From the NCBI GenBank assembly GCA_028673005.1, contig CM054118.1, positions 58,039,338-58,103,337 on the forward strand: a stretch of 64,000 bases of DNA, read 5' to 3'. The position numbers and the translations under genes were made by a program. The notes beneath the pieces were generated by a model. It was not told the DNA's origin and made no database searches. It saw nothing but the letters and a program-made list of their open reading frames with translations. Positions 1 through 11,900 of this stretch are shown here, piece by piece (positions within the stretch are counted from its first letter, which is position 1; every line of letters starts with the position of its first letter). The stretch is from Tanypteryx hageni. Taxonomy: Eukaryota; Arthropoda; Insecta; Odonata; Petaluridae.

Positions 1-480
1 CTAAGAGCCTGTTGCTTGTCACAAATCGCTTTGTAGCATTCCTCGTTCCACCAGGAGACTGGGACTCGCCTGAGTCAAGAAGAAGATTTTAGAATTTTGT
101 GCTTGCTGCTCGTATCAAAGCCTCTGTGACATGTTCCACCTGTTCATCCACTGAGGAGAATTGTTTTTCCCTGAATTGAATGGCATCCGAGAATTTTGCC
201 CAATCGGCTTTTTTAATTACCCACTTAGGTACACCTCTCACTCAAACAATGGAGCAACCATGCTATAACAGACGGTTAGGTCAATCAATCGAAATGACCT
301 GCTACTAGCACTGAAGTAAGTGTTGCTACCACCATTGAGTAACACCAGATCCAGCATCGAGAAAATCTCAGACAGGTGACATATTCTCACCAATCCCCAC
401 TGATAATTATGGGCATTAAAGTCGCCCATAAGAATAAATGCTGATCTATGAGGTCCAGGATTGACCTCCATGTAACGTTC
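1..480 (-). pseudogene. LINE endonuclease and spacer fragment (ORF2 part)
   Basis: Residues FILMGDFNAHNYQWG mark the conserved catalytic Asp/Asn motif of the apurinic-type LINE endonuclease. Downstream, in another frame, VSWWNEECYKAICDKQQ matches the spacer before the reverse transcriptase. Frame changes and stops show decay. Confidence 0.65.
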
Positions 481-1194
481 ACATTAGGGGGCAGATAGAT
501 TAAGCAGATTGTCACCAGCTGAGGGAGAGTAACTCTTACTTTGATAGTCTACAGCTTCGTGATGCGAGTTACATCCTATGAGTGTCTCAAGTTATGAACC
601 AACACAGCCACTCCTCCATGAGCTTGCTAGGCACTCGCCCTTTCTATACAGTGAGTATACTCGGAGTGTGACTGTGTCGGCTTACCTGAATTGTTTCCTG
701 GTAAGAAACACGTGCTGACGATAACTCCGATAGAAGGATATGGAGTTCGGGTAAGTGGCATCGAAAATCATTACAATTCCACTTTAATATTTTATCCATT
801 TTCTGTTTATGAGATTAGTGGACACGGTCCTAAATTTTTATAGTGAACTTTTTCTTGCCTTTCCCTCTTTCCTGTACCAGGAAGAGATTGATATTGCTAT
901 CGATAGGCATTCTAAAACCACATCTTCTGATTGAGATATGGATGAACCTACCAGCTTTTATTTTAGTTGGAGATTTATTCCCCGTTTTCCTGCTTTCACC
1001 TTGCTGAACTGAGGTAGTAGGTTTTGGGTCAGTTCCTTTTTTCTGTGAACTCTGGGGGATCACTGCTAGCTGCTTTCTCTTGAGAAGTTGCTTTGGGCAT
1101 TTGTAGCTCTGCTATAACTTAGCTCAGGTGTTTTTGTTCTTCAAGCAGATCTTTGATGATCTCTTGGAGCTTATTGAAAGCAGCTTGGGCTGGA

Positions 1195-2040
1195 CTAGGA
1201 CTGCCCATAACCTTGGCAAAAGGTACAGGTGGAGGTAGAGCCATCAGCCTCACCTGCTTCTTGCTTTGACAACTGAGGCTTTGCTGATTGCTTGGACTTC
1301 TGGTACCTTTTTTCGAAAGCCAAGGCTGGGGAACCCTTCAACCAAGCTGTGTGGTTACCTTGGCAGTTGATGCAATGAGACCTGGATGAACATGATGCTC
1401 CCTCATGGGCCTTATCGCTGCAGTGGGCACAAATCTTCTTTCTATTGCATGTCAACTTAGTATGGCCGAAACATAAGCAATTAAAACACTGCATTGGGTT
1501 CAGCACATATGGCCTCATACACAGCTTTATATACCCAGCAGCGATCTGTGCTGGAAGATGAGGAGTTGCGAAGGTCAGGATCAAGATGCGAGTGGGTTTT
1601 GGCTTGATCCTATCTACTTGAATAATGTCTTCTGAGGCTAGCTCAGACATTAACTCCTCCTCACCTATTCCCAAAAGGTCATAAGAATGTACCACACCCT
1701 TACTAAAGTTTAGGCTCTGGTGTGCCTCAACTTTAACTGGTATGGTACTCAAAGCTTCTACTTATTGAAGTTTTCTTGCCTGGAAATCATTGTCACAATT
1801 AGTAGCATTCCATTTCTTATTTTTTTAGTCATTGATTTCCCCAATAGCTCCTTTAATTGGCCTGACAACCAGAAATGAAGACACTTCATGGAAGTCTTTC
1901 TCAGTTTCTGTGCATTTCACCACCAAATATTTAGGTGCAATGCATTGAATGTCTCTGCAGCACTGCAATCTAAATCCTTAACATTTTCTACTGAGCTTTC
2001 TGATCTCGGTCTTTTACTAGTTATCACCAAATTTTTTTTG
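1195..2040 (-). pseudogene. Jockey-type ORF1 (Gag-like) with CCHC zinc knuckles
   Basis: The longest open part is 1195-1752. It carries CFNCLCFGHTKLTC, CAHCSDKAHEGASC and CINCQGNHTAW, the three-knuckle array typical of Jockey/I-clade ORF1 proteins. Upstream in the same frame, LVVRPIKGAIGEIND and KVEAHQSLNFSKGV match the preceding domain but are separated by stop codons. It therefore cannot encode the full protein. ORF1 proteins bind element RNA in the retrotransposition particle. Confidence 0.75.
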
Positions 2041-2240
2041 GCGAGTTATAACCCATATTTAAATTAGTTTTCATTTCATATCCCAGGACCCAACTCACCA
2101 CGGAGACCAACCAGGGGGACGGAGAACTTCAATGTCAGGGCTAACCAGGAGATATAGCTCGAGAAGACCATGGCCCCTAAACTCATCTCACTGGCACTTA
2201 CATGATGACAAGCCAGTTGACTAGGAGTGGGCTAGCTCCT

Positions 2241-2704
2241 AGCCACCCGTTTAGCTGAATTTGGGGCTAAAGTACTGTGCTGGTATCCATGGCCACAGCC
2301 AATGGAATCCCTCAACTACCAGAATCCCCCTCCTCCAATGACGTGGGTATCCATGCATGGCAAATGCATGGGCAGACATTCCATGCAAAGAGAGGGTCAG
2401 CAATAAATGAATGAAAAGAAATAAAAGGATGGGTGATGAGACAAGAAAAAGTGATGAAGCATGAGTGCTCTCTCTGTGTATCTCCCTCACCACTTGGAGG
2501 AATCTGCTCTAAGGGGGCAGGATGTTCCGTGTTTAAAACTTTGTACTTGATTTTAAGATGTTCCCTATTTTTTTGCCTCAATTTTTGGAAAAAACCTTGT
2601 CTTCCTTTTGGGTTAATATAATAATTCAATGCAAGTAAAGATTACACTCTAACAACAAGTGACACATGAAAAAGGTTTTTTACTTCATTCACAACTATGC
2701 CTAC
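2241..2704. other. Intron sequence without recognised content
   Basis: Between the LINE 5' end and the leftmost USP9X exon. Short open frames on both strands show no similarity I recognise, and the next USP9X block is not encoded here. Confidence 0.5.
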
Positions 2705-2981
2705 CTAGAACATCTTCTCCATCAGGTTGCCTTTGGTTGGGGCCATCCGGGGGAAGGCTTGATAAGGAAATGGGCTTAGAAGTTGTGTCCCGGAGGTACA
2801 TGCCGTGCAGTGCCTGAAGTAGATCTTCTTCCTGATCAGTATTACTGCTAAGGAGATGCAAACTTCCTCTAGATGCCGCCCAAGCCATTCTTATAATAGC
2901 ATGAATCATCTCCAGATCGGGAAGTCGGCCATCCACAAGACACTGCCACTTATCTTCATGTGACATTTGTTCTTCTCCAAC
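2705..2981 (-). CDS. USP9X/faf: USP9X/faf coding exon, last one in the window
   Basis: 277 bp, phase 0 in and phase 1 out. Encodes [20 protein letters not shown] followed by [16 protein letters not shown] (faf: CPDISTIKAVVQLAWASSCG). Donor CTAG|gtaggc. The following EALEV... exon and the catalytic domain are not in 1-2704. Confidence 0.9.
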
Positions 2982-5900
2982 CTAATTGTAAAATAAAATG
3001 GATAAATGATGTGTGTAAACATCCCACTGAAATATTTTTATATAATTTAGCAAGTTTTAGGTCATAAAACCTATAGATGACTGTGCATGGAACTTATCAC
3101 CCAACAAATTATTTACAGATAATTAAATATATTGATAATATAAGATTGCTACATACACTGCATTACTCTAATGCTACATGTATTAGGGCCTAAGAATTAT
3201 AACTAGTTTTATAAAAGCCATGTGATTTTTACGTGAAGCATAATCTCGGTCAACGGTACTTTAGGATGAAAATCATACCTAAAAGAACTAAAGGGAATTC
3301 AGCATACCCACATCTAATCTAAAAGCTGAAAATTGTAAGTTCTTTATTATTAAGCTAACATGCATAGATACTAGCTATCAATTACGGAGGTTTTCTTATA
3401 ATGTTTCAATACATCCTGATTTTACCAGTTTCAGTAAAAAATAATCCCATTTCAAGCAATACTTATACAGCCATTCTCTCTCTCTCAACAATGATAAATA
3501 TCGTTCAACTCTCTTTACAATTTCATACATAAATTGGTCTTGAATTTTTCCTTTGAAAGATTCATATCAGTTAAATAAAAATATGCAACTTTGAGCAACT
3601 TAACCATAAAACAAAATTTAAAATGCAAAACAAATAAGTGAAACTTTACCATGAAATTACCTCTCCCTTTATAAGGAATAGTATCAACTTAAGATAAATA
3701 ACCGGTTAAAATAAAGTCAACTGTAAGTACAATATGTTACAAATGAAGAACGATATATCACCTTAGGGTGCTGATGGTTCGTAAGGCCTATTTGTGGCTG
3801 ATTAGTGGTAGAAGAACACTTTTTGATTCCAGAAGAACAAGGACGAGAAGAAGCCGAAGAATGGTTGGATGTGGATGGGGATGTGGACAAGACAGGAGAA
3901 GAAGACGAAGGTGAGAGGGGTGAGGCTGATGTAGATGATATAGCCTCACCATTCATGGCCAATGAATGGCCTTGCTGCAGAAGGATCTAAAACAGGTATA
4001 AACAAAAAACCTTCAACTTCCTTCCAATTTAGAAAAATAATCTTTAATAAATAATACCGAGATTTTCTTGGATTAAAAATCAGTAAATAAAACATGGATG
4101 ATGGCTTTCACAAAAATTGACTCAAGTTAATATAACTTATGGGAATGATTTTACATTTTAAAGTTAAAACTGGTAAAAATTTTAGGAGGGTTTATTATTA
4201 AAAATTATATTTCTTTAGTAAAAAGAAAGTTATTTAGGGATGTTATCCCACAAAAAATGCCTCTAAGTCTGCTTTCATATCTGACAATTGAACCAAAGTT
4301 AGCTAAATTATGTATTTAAATCAGAAAATATTTCAATTTCAGAAGTTCTAAAAATACTGCCACTCCAAAAATTATAATTAAGAGAGAGATTAGATAAAAG
4401 AGTGTATGCTGCAATCGGGAAAAGAAATATCAACAGGCAAGTTTATCTCAATTATCACTATTAACATAAAGACTTAGATTATAACTATCTTATCAATTTA
4501 AAAGGACAAAAACAAACTTGATTACTACAAAATATTTTTTCTGTAAAATGATTATGGACTTCGCACAATTATCATTTCATATAACACTGCTGTAATAACC
4601 CATTAACTCCAATTGTTTTTATAAAATCAGTTCCATTGGCTGTATTGGAATAATAGCAGCGAAAAAGCTATCCTTTTATCTTTATTTGAGCCAATAAAAA
4701 AATTATAATTAAATAATATAATCCAGATGACAAGCATGCTGCATCAAAACTGTGGCAAGGATTTTGGTTTAATTGTAAAGATGACCACTTGGTTGCCATG
4801 TTCATATGACTGAGCAATGCACTAATGGGTTAATTATTATTAACAGCCAAACAGGCTACATTGGAATACTTTCTAATGTCATGATGTATGGTATGAGTAA
4901 ATTTTCATTACACTGTATACTCACCTCTTCGGAAAGAGCATGTGCAAGCTTAGAGGCAACTGCACGGAGCATATGCTCTGTATTTGCACTTGGGATATTC
5001 TCCAATGCTTTACATAGTACAGACACTTGGGAATATGGCAAAGGAGAAGAAGAAGGGCTGGAAGAGCATCCTCTTTGTGAATCCTGGCGCAGCTGGACAA
5101 CCATAACTGACGAATCCCTGGCAAGGCATGCTCTCATACAACCAGCTACCGTCAGCAGCAACTTGCACATTTTAAGGGCTGGTAAATAAGCAGACCTATG
5201 GAAATGTGCAGAATGAATTATCTTAGCATGTCAAGGTGTTTTTGGCATGAAAATAGTTGAACACTCAATCACCTTCACTTATTTACATAAATAGTAAAGT
5301 CAATAGTTTTTCATCAAACTTAATGCACTGCATTATACTTACCAGAATTTTTCATACATGAATTTTTCACAAAAAATGCACCAAAAATTCAATGCATATT
5401 ATATACCGTATTTCTCAGGCTAAAAGACATTTTTTCCAGAAAATTGACTCCCAAAATCAGCCTGCGTTTTATAGATAGAAGGTAAGATTCTTTCTGTATT
5501 TAGTAGTGACACAAACCCACTCATCCCCAAAATGGAATAATTCGCATTACAATATACATTACAGTAAAATCTCTATCTTACAAACCTCCCTATAACAAAC
5601 GCTGATCTCGGTCCTACCCTCGGAACATGTAACATGCATACAAGAAGCCTCTGTCACTACAAAACTCCCGTAGAGCAAAGGCTGAATCTGTTCCCCAAAA
5701 TTTAATCCACCTCTGTGCAACAAAATTTCAACAAAAACAAAATTGTAAACATTGGTTGTCACTAGATCACCTCGGCACAAAAACAGCATCGCCCTAACAC
5801 CTCATGCCTATCTCTCCACTACCACCGAATCACCATCTCTAGTTGGGAATGGCTGAATGAGAGAATGGATCATGATCGCTGATTACTCTTTAAGCTATTG

Positions 5901-8900
5901 CCATCGCTAAGTACAATCGGATTATTATCGCACTTAAAATGCTCAGCTGAATCTAACTCTATTGCTTATGTATAAAGTTTTTCCTGGCTGTTGTCACTCA
6001 AATGAATAACAATTGTCTTAACTGGGAGAATTAGAGCGAGGTGTATGAACGTGATATCGTAAGAAAAAATATAGGGGATGAATGAAATGGATACCTCAGA
6101 ACAAAGTGCTATATACATACATCGCTTCTGTGTAGCGGTATCTTAATATCGACTCTTTCTGAGCTAATGCACTTCACTATTTGAGAAACTGCTCACAAAT
6201 TTTATGATACCAAGAGGAGGATAGAGTCTGACAGTGTTACTTTGTGCTACAGTAGGTAGCAGGATTGCCGAACATCCATATATTTACGGACAGTCCATAA
6301 AAAAAGCAAAAATTGCACTTGTCCGTAAGGTCTGTAAAAATATTTAGATGTCCGTAAAAATACTAAGAAATTTCCAGAGGTTTAAAGCAGTGGTAGTCAA
6401 TGATTTTAGTCAATGTACCCCTTAAAATATTTTTGACAAAATTTGTGTCCTCTGGTACCTTATATTATATTACCATAATCGCCGGCGAACTTTTGGCAGG
6501 TTTTTATTGGTCGACTGGCCAGCCAATCAGAGATCGGGACATAATTGTTTATATACCTTGGTTACATTATATGTTTACCTAAAAAAAGGACTAATTGTAC
6601 ATGTTCTTATTTGAAAGATAAATAAAACAATCCATTCATAACCCGCCAGAACTTTTATTGTAGCGGCAACTATAAACAAACTATTATTGTCATTCGTAGC
6701 AACGAGTATAAACAAAGTACGATTTATTTAGTTATCATTAGTATAATTATCTACATTTGTATTTATGAGAACTTCTATATCACATTTGTATTTTCTTTTA
6801 ATTTTTCTTTTTCTCTTCCGTAATGTTCAATTTTCGTAATATCTGTCCATGGTAATTTATCTCTTCTGGGATTTCCCATTAGAACTAAGAGCTCATCAAA
6901 TCGGAAAACACATAAATAGTACCTTTTTATAGTAAATGCTAACTAATGAGTATAATAAGATATTAGAAGAGAGATATATTGAATAGAATAGAACTCGGAC
7001 TTCACAATACAGCATGTGCATTTGTTCAAAAAATATGTTTTAAACACTAAAAGACTACTTTTGTTGAAGAGAAATTATGGCCTATGTTAATTTTGAAAAC
7101 TGACATTAAATGAATACTACCGAAGATGACTTAGAAAATCAATGGTTGCAACGTATATTGGTTTCCAAATGACGATTTCGATGGTTTCAACATAATATGT
7201 TTATTTAGGCACTGATAACACAAACAATTGAAAAATGCCACTAAAAATGCTGTTCATCAAAGTAAAGGTAGCGAATAATAAGTGCAAGTAATACAAGAAT
7301 ATCTTCCTATAAAATATTTCCTCTCTCACCTCCCTTAAATAATATTTTTCATGAGGGTTATTCCCCCATACAGTGGATGCCACAACAAGACACACTTCAG
7401 AAGACAGTCTCACTCAGAAAATATGATAGTAGGATTAATGCGGAATGATATTGAAAGCACAAAATATATTCAAAATAAAATATTCGGAATAAGTTAATAA
7501 AGGATGGCCAGAATTAACCTTAAAAGGAAAAATTTTCCCCAACAATTCAAAATTTGTCTCCTTTGATGCTTGTAATCTTTTTACTTCTGTTCCCGTGAAA
7601 GAAGCCGTAGATTTGGCTATAGACATGCTTTCCAAAGCAGGTGTCAATCAAATTTTGATAAATGACTTTTCTAACTTACTTGAAGCGTTTTCTGAGCAAA
7701 ACTATTTCCTTTTAGACAATAAATTTTATAAACAAACGGATGGTCTTGCGATGGGGTCCCCTCTTTCCCCTCTCCTTGCCGACAATTTAGAAGTTAACCT
7801 CTTTAATTCTGGCCATCCTTTATTAACTTATTTTGGGGTAGGTATGTGGATGACATTTTGTGTGTCTGGAGAGGTACGGATGACCTACTTTCTGAATTTT
7901 TAACCCTTTTAAATTCCCTCCATCCTTCCATTTCCTTTATGGTCGAATCTGAATCCAATGGTTTGCTCAACTTTTTAGATCTCACTTTGTCCCTGCTGAA
8001 CAACACACCTACCTTTGCGATTTTCCGTAAACCCACTTACACAGATCAGGTTATTCCCAATCACTCTTCCCATCATTTTTCTCACAAACACGCTTCTTTT
8101 CATTCTATGCTTCACCACCTTCTTAGTATACCCCTTTCTAAACCCAATTTCCTTATAGAACTTAACACCATTAAACAGATTGCTATTAATAATGGCTACC
8201 AAATTGGTTTAATCGATAAAATTATCTCCAAAAAATGTTTTTTTTATTGCCTCCAAAAAAATCGTTTCTTTTCCGCCTAATCTCAACCCCAAACTTCTTA
8301 GTTGGTGCAGACTCCCATTTTTAGGAAACATTTCTTATAAATTGTCCAACCTTTTTCCTAAACTCAAACTTAAACCTGCTTTCTACTCCCCAGTTACTTC
8401 TTCCAAATTATTCCTTAATGCTAAAGGCCCGATAAAGTTGTCTTTAAGAAGTGGTGTATACAAACTTGCTTGTTATGATTGCGGAGCGGTCTACATCAGC
8501 CAAACTGGGAGGAGGTTTGACAAGAGGATTAAGGAACATAAGCGATACTTCCGTTTAAATAACTTGAATTCTCAATTTGCGAAACATCTGTTAAACCTCA
8601 ACCATCATAGTTCCTTCAACCCTAAATTCCTCAATTTTGAAAGTAAAGGTCGTAAATTGGATGCCCTCGAGCAGCTAGAGATAATTATTTGTTAAGACTC
8701 GCCCCTCTTAAATGAATACCTTTTCCACAGTCATTCTCCTCTATTTAACTTACCAAAAATTTTGTAAATACTTTGTATCTACATGGTTGCCTTGGCCTGT
8801 TTACCAAGTTTTTGTAATTTTTGTAACAGTTTGCTACTATGTTGCCTTCCTTTCCCACCCCTTCTTTTCCAAACCACTCATCCAATTACCTCCCATTCCT

Positions 8901-11900
8901 TCTCTTTGTAACCCCTACTGTCTCCCTCTCCCCCCTCATTTTACCCTATATATATATGGAACAATTTATATTTTTTTCACCTGATGATGCTACGATTGTA
9001 GTGAAACTGGTCGTGTTATATTAAAAGTTGTGGAAACTACAAAGTTATCCTTTCATTATGAGTAAATTCCACAAAGTTGAGCCTGACTTCATTAATTATA
9101 CAAAGAGCTACAGATCTGTGATGACTTTAAAGCTATTAATGCCAATATAAGTATTAAATAAATGATTAAGTAAGGAAAGTTGGCATCCTAAGTTCTGTTG
9201 TAATATTCTAAAGAATGAGTTTAAATATGTATGAGCAATTTAGTTACAGCTATTAATTTACGATGAACCTGTGACATCATGTTTTGTGTGTTATAGTTGC
9301 AGATGTAATTTAAACATGTATCAAGTGTTACTGGTCTAAATTCGAAAATTTTGCTTTATGAATGTTATTTAAATTCCATTAGTATCATTCAGATGCCGTT
9401 GACAATGGCTACTTGAATCGTATGAAAAAGTAATTATCACCAGATTTCCAGTTAACATTGTTTTCATAATTTATTTTACCCCCCCCCCTTACCTTTCTTA
9501 CTAATATTTCGGCCAAAAAGGGGAGAACTATATTCGGACTAATATGGTAATCAGGTCAATGAAAATTTTATACTTGACATTTTTGTTCAAGGGACTGATT
9601 AGTTTTTGGTAAAAATCTGTCAACTGGAAATGGGTGTTTGCTCTTGTCACTTATCTGTATTTTTTTTAACCCCCCCGGCGTGTGCGACGTGGCATTCACG
9701 TCCTCTCTTTCCCATGCCTCCAGCGCGAAATTTTCATTAAGTTTTGTTATCGCTACGGCTCTGATTTATGAGCTTTCAGAGAGTGAACATGCAAGCTAAT
9801 GCTTTCTGCTTTCGTTCTGTGGTTCCTCGTTGTCTGTGTTTACGTGTTAGTATTTTTTATTATTTTTTTTTCTATCTCGGACCTGGCCGTAGCAGTGCTT
9901 ACTAAGGCTCCCCAGGCCTCTTATCTTTCGTGCGTTGCGTCTCAGACTTTCAAAAGAGCTCTCATCTTCCTGGCTCTTGTTTATGATGCTTCGAGCTGAT
10001 GGTCGAGGTTTCTTAGTGCCTGCGTTTGCGTCGGGCATTTTTTTAATTTTTTTTTCATCTTGGGTCTGTCCTTTAGCCGAACCCCTATTTAGTTCACCAT
10101 GGCTTGGAGCTCTCGTGAGTTGGCGGATTGGGAAGTGTTTTGGAGAAATAGAGTGAAAGTAGTGTAGATATATATTCTGAAGATTCGAACGGATACTCTA
10201 TTGATTCCAGTTCCGAAGAGGAATTGGAAGAAATAACTCACTCAACTGTGAATATTCAAGAGAATATTTGGGGAGATGTCGACAGTGCTAACCCTCCTCG
10301 GCCTTTTGCGTGTGATTTAGTTGGAAAACAAATAGTGCAGGTTTTATCAACAGATTATCCCTTTAGATATTTTGAGTTATTTTTTGATGATCTAATTGCC
10401 CTCATAGCGGTTGAAACTAATCGTTACATGGAACAATTCCTTGTCCGCGAGAAAAATAAGATCACGTCCTTAAAAAATCGCGCTATCAAAAGTGGTTTGC
10501 TTTGCTAATGTTGATGGGAATAATTCAAAAACCAACTCTCAGAATGTATTTTAGTAGAAAACATATATTAGAAATGTCATTTATTCCAAATGTAATGAGT
10601 GAAGAAAGATTTTATTTGTTGAGCAAATTTTTGCATTTTGTAGATAATACCGATAAAGACATTGTAAATAGAAATCCTATTGTATAAAATTCTACTTATC
10701 AGTGATTATTTGAAAAATAAATTCCATAAAATTTATATACCGGGTAAAGAAGTATGTGTACCAGACGCAGCTGAACTACTAAACATCGGAGGAGCAGCAC
10801 ATAGTAGAAATTGGATTGAAATAAATGTATGTATTTATTTTTTATTATATAAAATGAACAAATTTAAATACGACAATTTTTTGGAAATTTTTGAAAGGAT
10901 AATTAAAGTACAAAAAATATTAAAGTGAATACATGCATTTTAGTATTTTGTGCTTGCGAAAAAAAGTCACGCTGAGCGATTTAAATGCCATAGATTAAAG
11001 TCTCGCTTAAAAGGTTAAATATTTGTCTTAATGTTTGATGGATGTAAAAAAGTATAGGAATAAAAGTCGTAGGAAATTTAACTTTCTACAACGTTTGTTC
11101 GAAACATTTTCCCATTTTTTAAGAGATATTTTGAAATCTATATTTTTTAGTTGCCACCATCACGCTACTTAGACTATTGTAAACACTTTACGCTTAGTTA
11201 CATCTTAGTAACACTCCTTTTTATTTTCTTAGTTGTTGGAGCTTCATGGCTATATCCAATATCAGAAGGCTACGGTTTGAGTTTATTTCTGTTCTTTGTA
11301 ATGTCTCTCTGCAGTAAACATGTTATTTTAATTCGCAAATAAAAAGGTTTTTGATAAATACCACTTGCATTCAGTTCCGAGTTGTCAGACCAGTATAAGC
11401 GTTGCTTTTTCCTCGACTTTTGCTTAAAATTCGTTTTCATACTCAAGGTATTTCACTGGATTATACCATGTTTTTTCTACTTTTTATTTGTATGCTTTAT
11501 CATTTATAATTCTTGAGAAATGCAATTTTGTGTGAAATAACGCAATTTATATAAACATAGCATTTAAATGCCTAGCCATCAGGAGCTACATTTTGGAGTT
11601 GACTTCATCTTTTAAGGGTTAAGATGAAACTCCCATAATCCAATTCTATTGGTACTCATCACTGATCAATAAGTTTCAATCAACATTATAATTTCACTAA
11701 CCTCTTGGTCGTTAAATCTGCATTAGGTAACAAATTATCCTTGGTTATCATGTCTATAACAATGGGAGCATCACAACTTTTGATGAAATTTAGCTGGAAT
11801 TCAAATGCCTTTTCCGATGTTGGATCAAGGGCAGGCATCAGAAGAGCATACGCTACCTAAAAGATAAACAAGTTTAAATTACTACATGGAAAAATTATCA

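Larger units (their letters stand above)
1..2240 (-). mobile_element. Decayed Jockey-type non-LTR retrotransposon (5' part)
   Basis: Minus-strand LINE lying in the downstream intron of the USP9X gene. From about 2040 leftward it reads as a Jockey-type ORF1 (Gag-like, nucleic-acid binding) with three zinc knuckles. From about 480 to 240 it reads as endonuclease (GDFNAHN), and near 30-90 as the region between endonuclease and reverse transcriptase (WWNEECYKAICDKQ). In-frame stops interrupt ORF1 near 1830 and 1755 and the endonuclease upstream of 480. The reverse transcriptase would lie past the left edge. The upper end is not sharply defined; about 2240 is an estimate. Confidence 0.75.
7487..9058 (+). 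mobile_element. Penelope-like element with GIY-YIG nuclease, frameshifted
   Basis: Plus-strand copy, opposite to the host gene. From about 7550 it reads as a Penelope-type reverse transcriptase: motif A ([12 protein letters not shown]), motif B ([15 protein letters not shown]), then motif C (YVDDILCVW). This is followed at 8440-8690 by a GIY-YIG endonuclease. Frameshifts fall near 7838 and 8235-8290, so it is not functional. An AT-rich 3' region ends in a hammerhead-like motif and GTTGTGGAAACTACAAAG near 9050. The left end (7487-7525) is an inverted copy of an internal segment, a rearrangement typical of these elements. RT N-terminal parts are missing (5' truncation). Confidence 0.85.
9535..11217 (-). 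repeat. Family-X repeat copy split by a piggyBac insertion
   Basis: Segments 9535-9665 and 11019-11217 are the reverse complement of adjacent parts of the copy at 57112-57719. The left part matches about 57420-57540 and the right part about 57200-57410. They become contiguous once 9670-11014 plus one TTAA is removed. The terminal part with the ACAGACAGAC run is absent. I do not recognise the superfamily. Confidence 0.7.

Noticed and set aside
4806..5189. 127-codon plus-strand open frame
   Set aside because: It is antisense to a USP9X exon whose reading matches the family.
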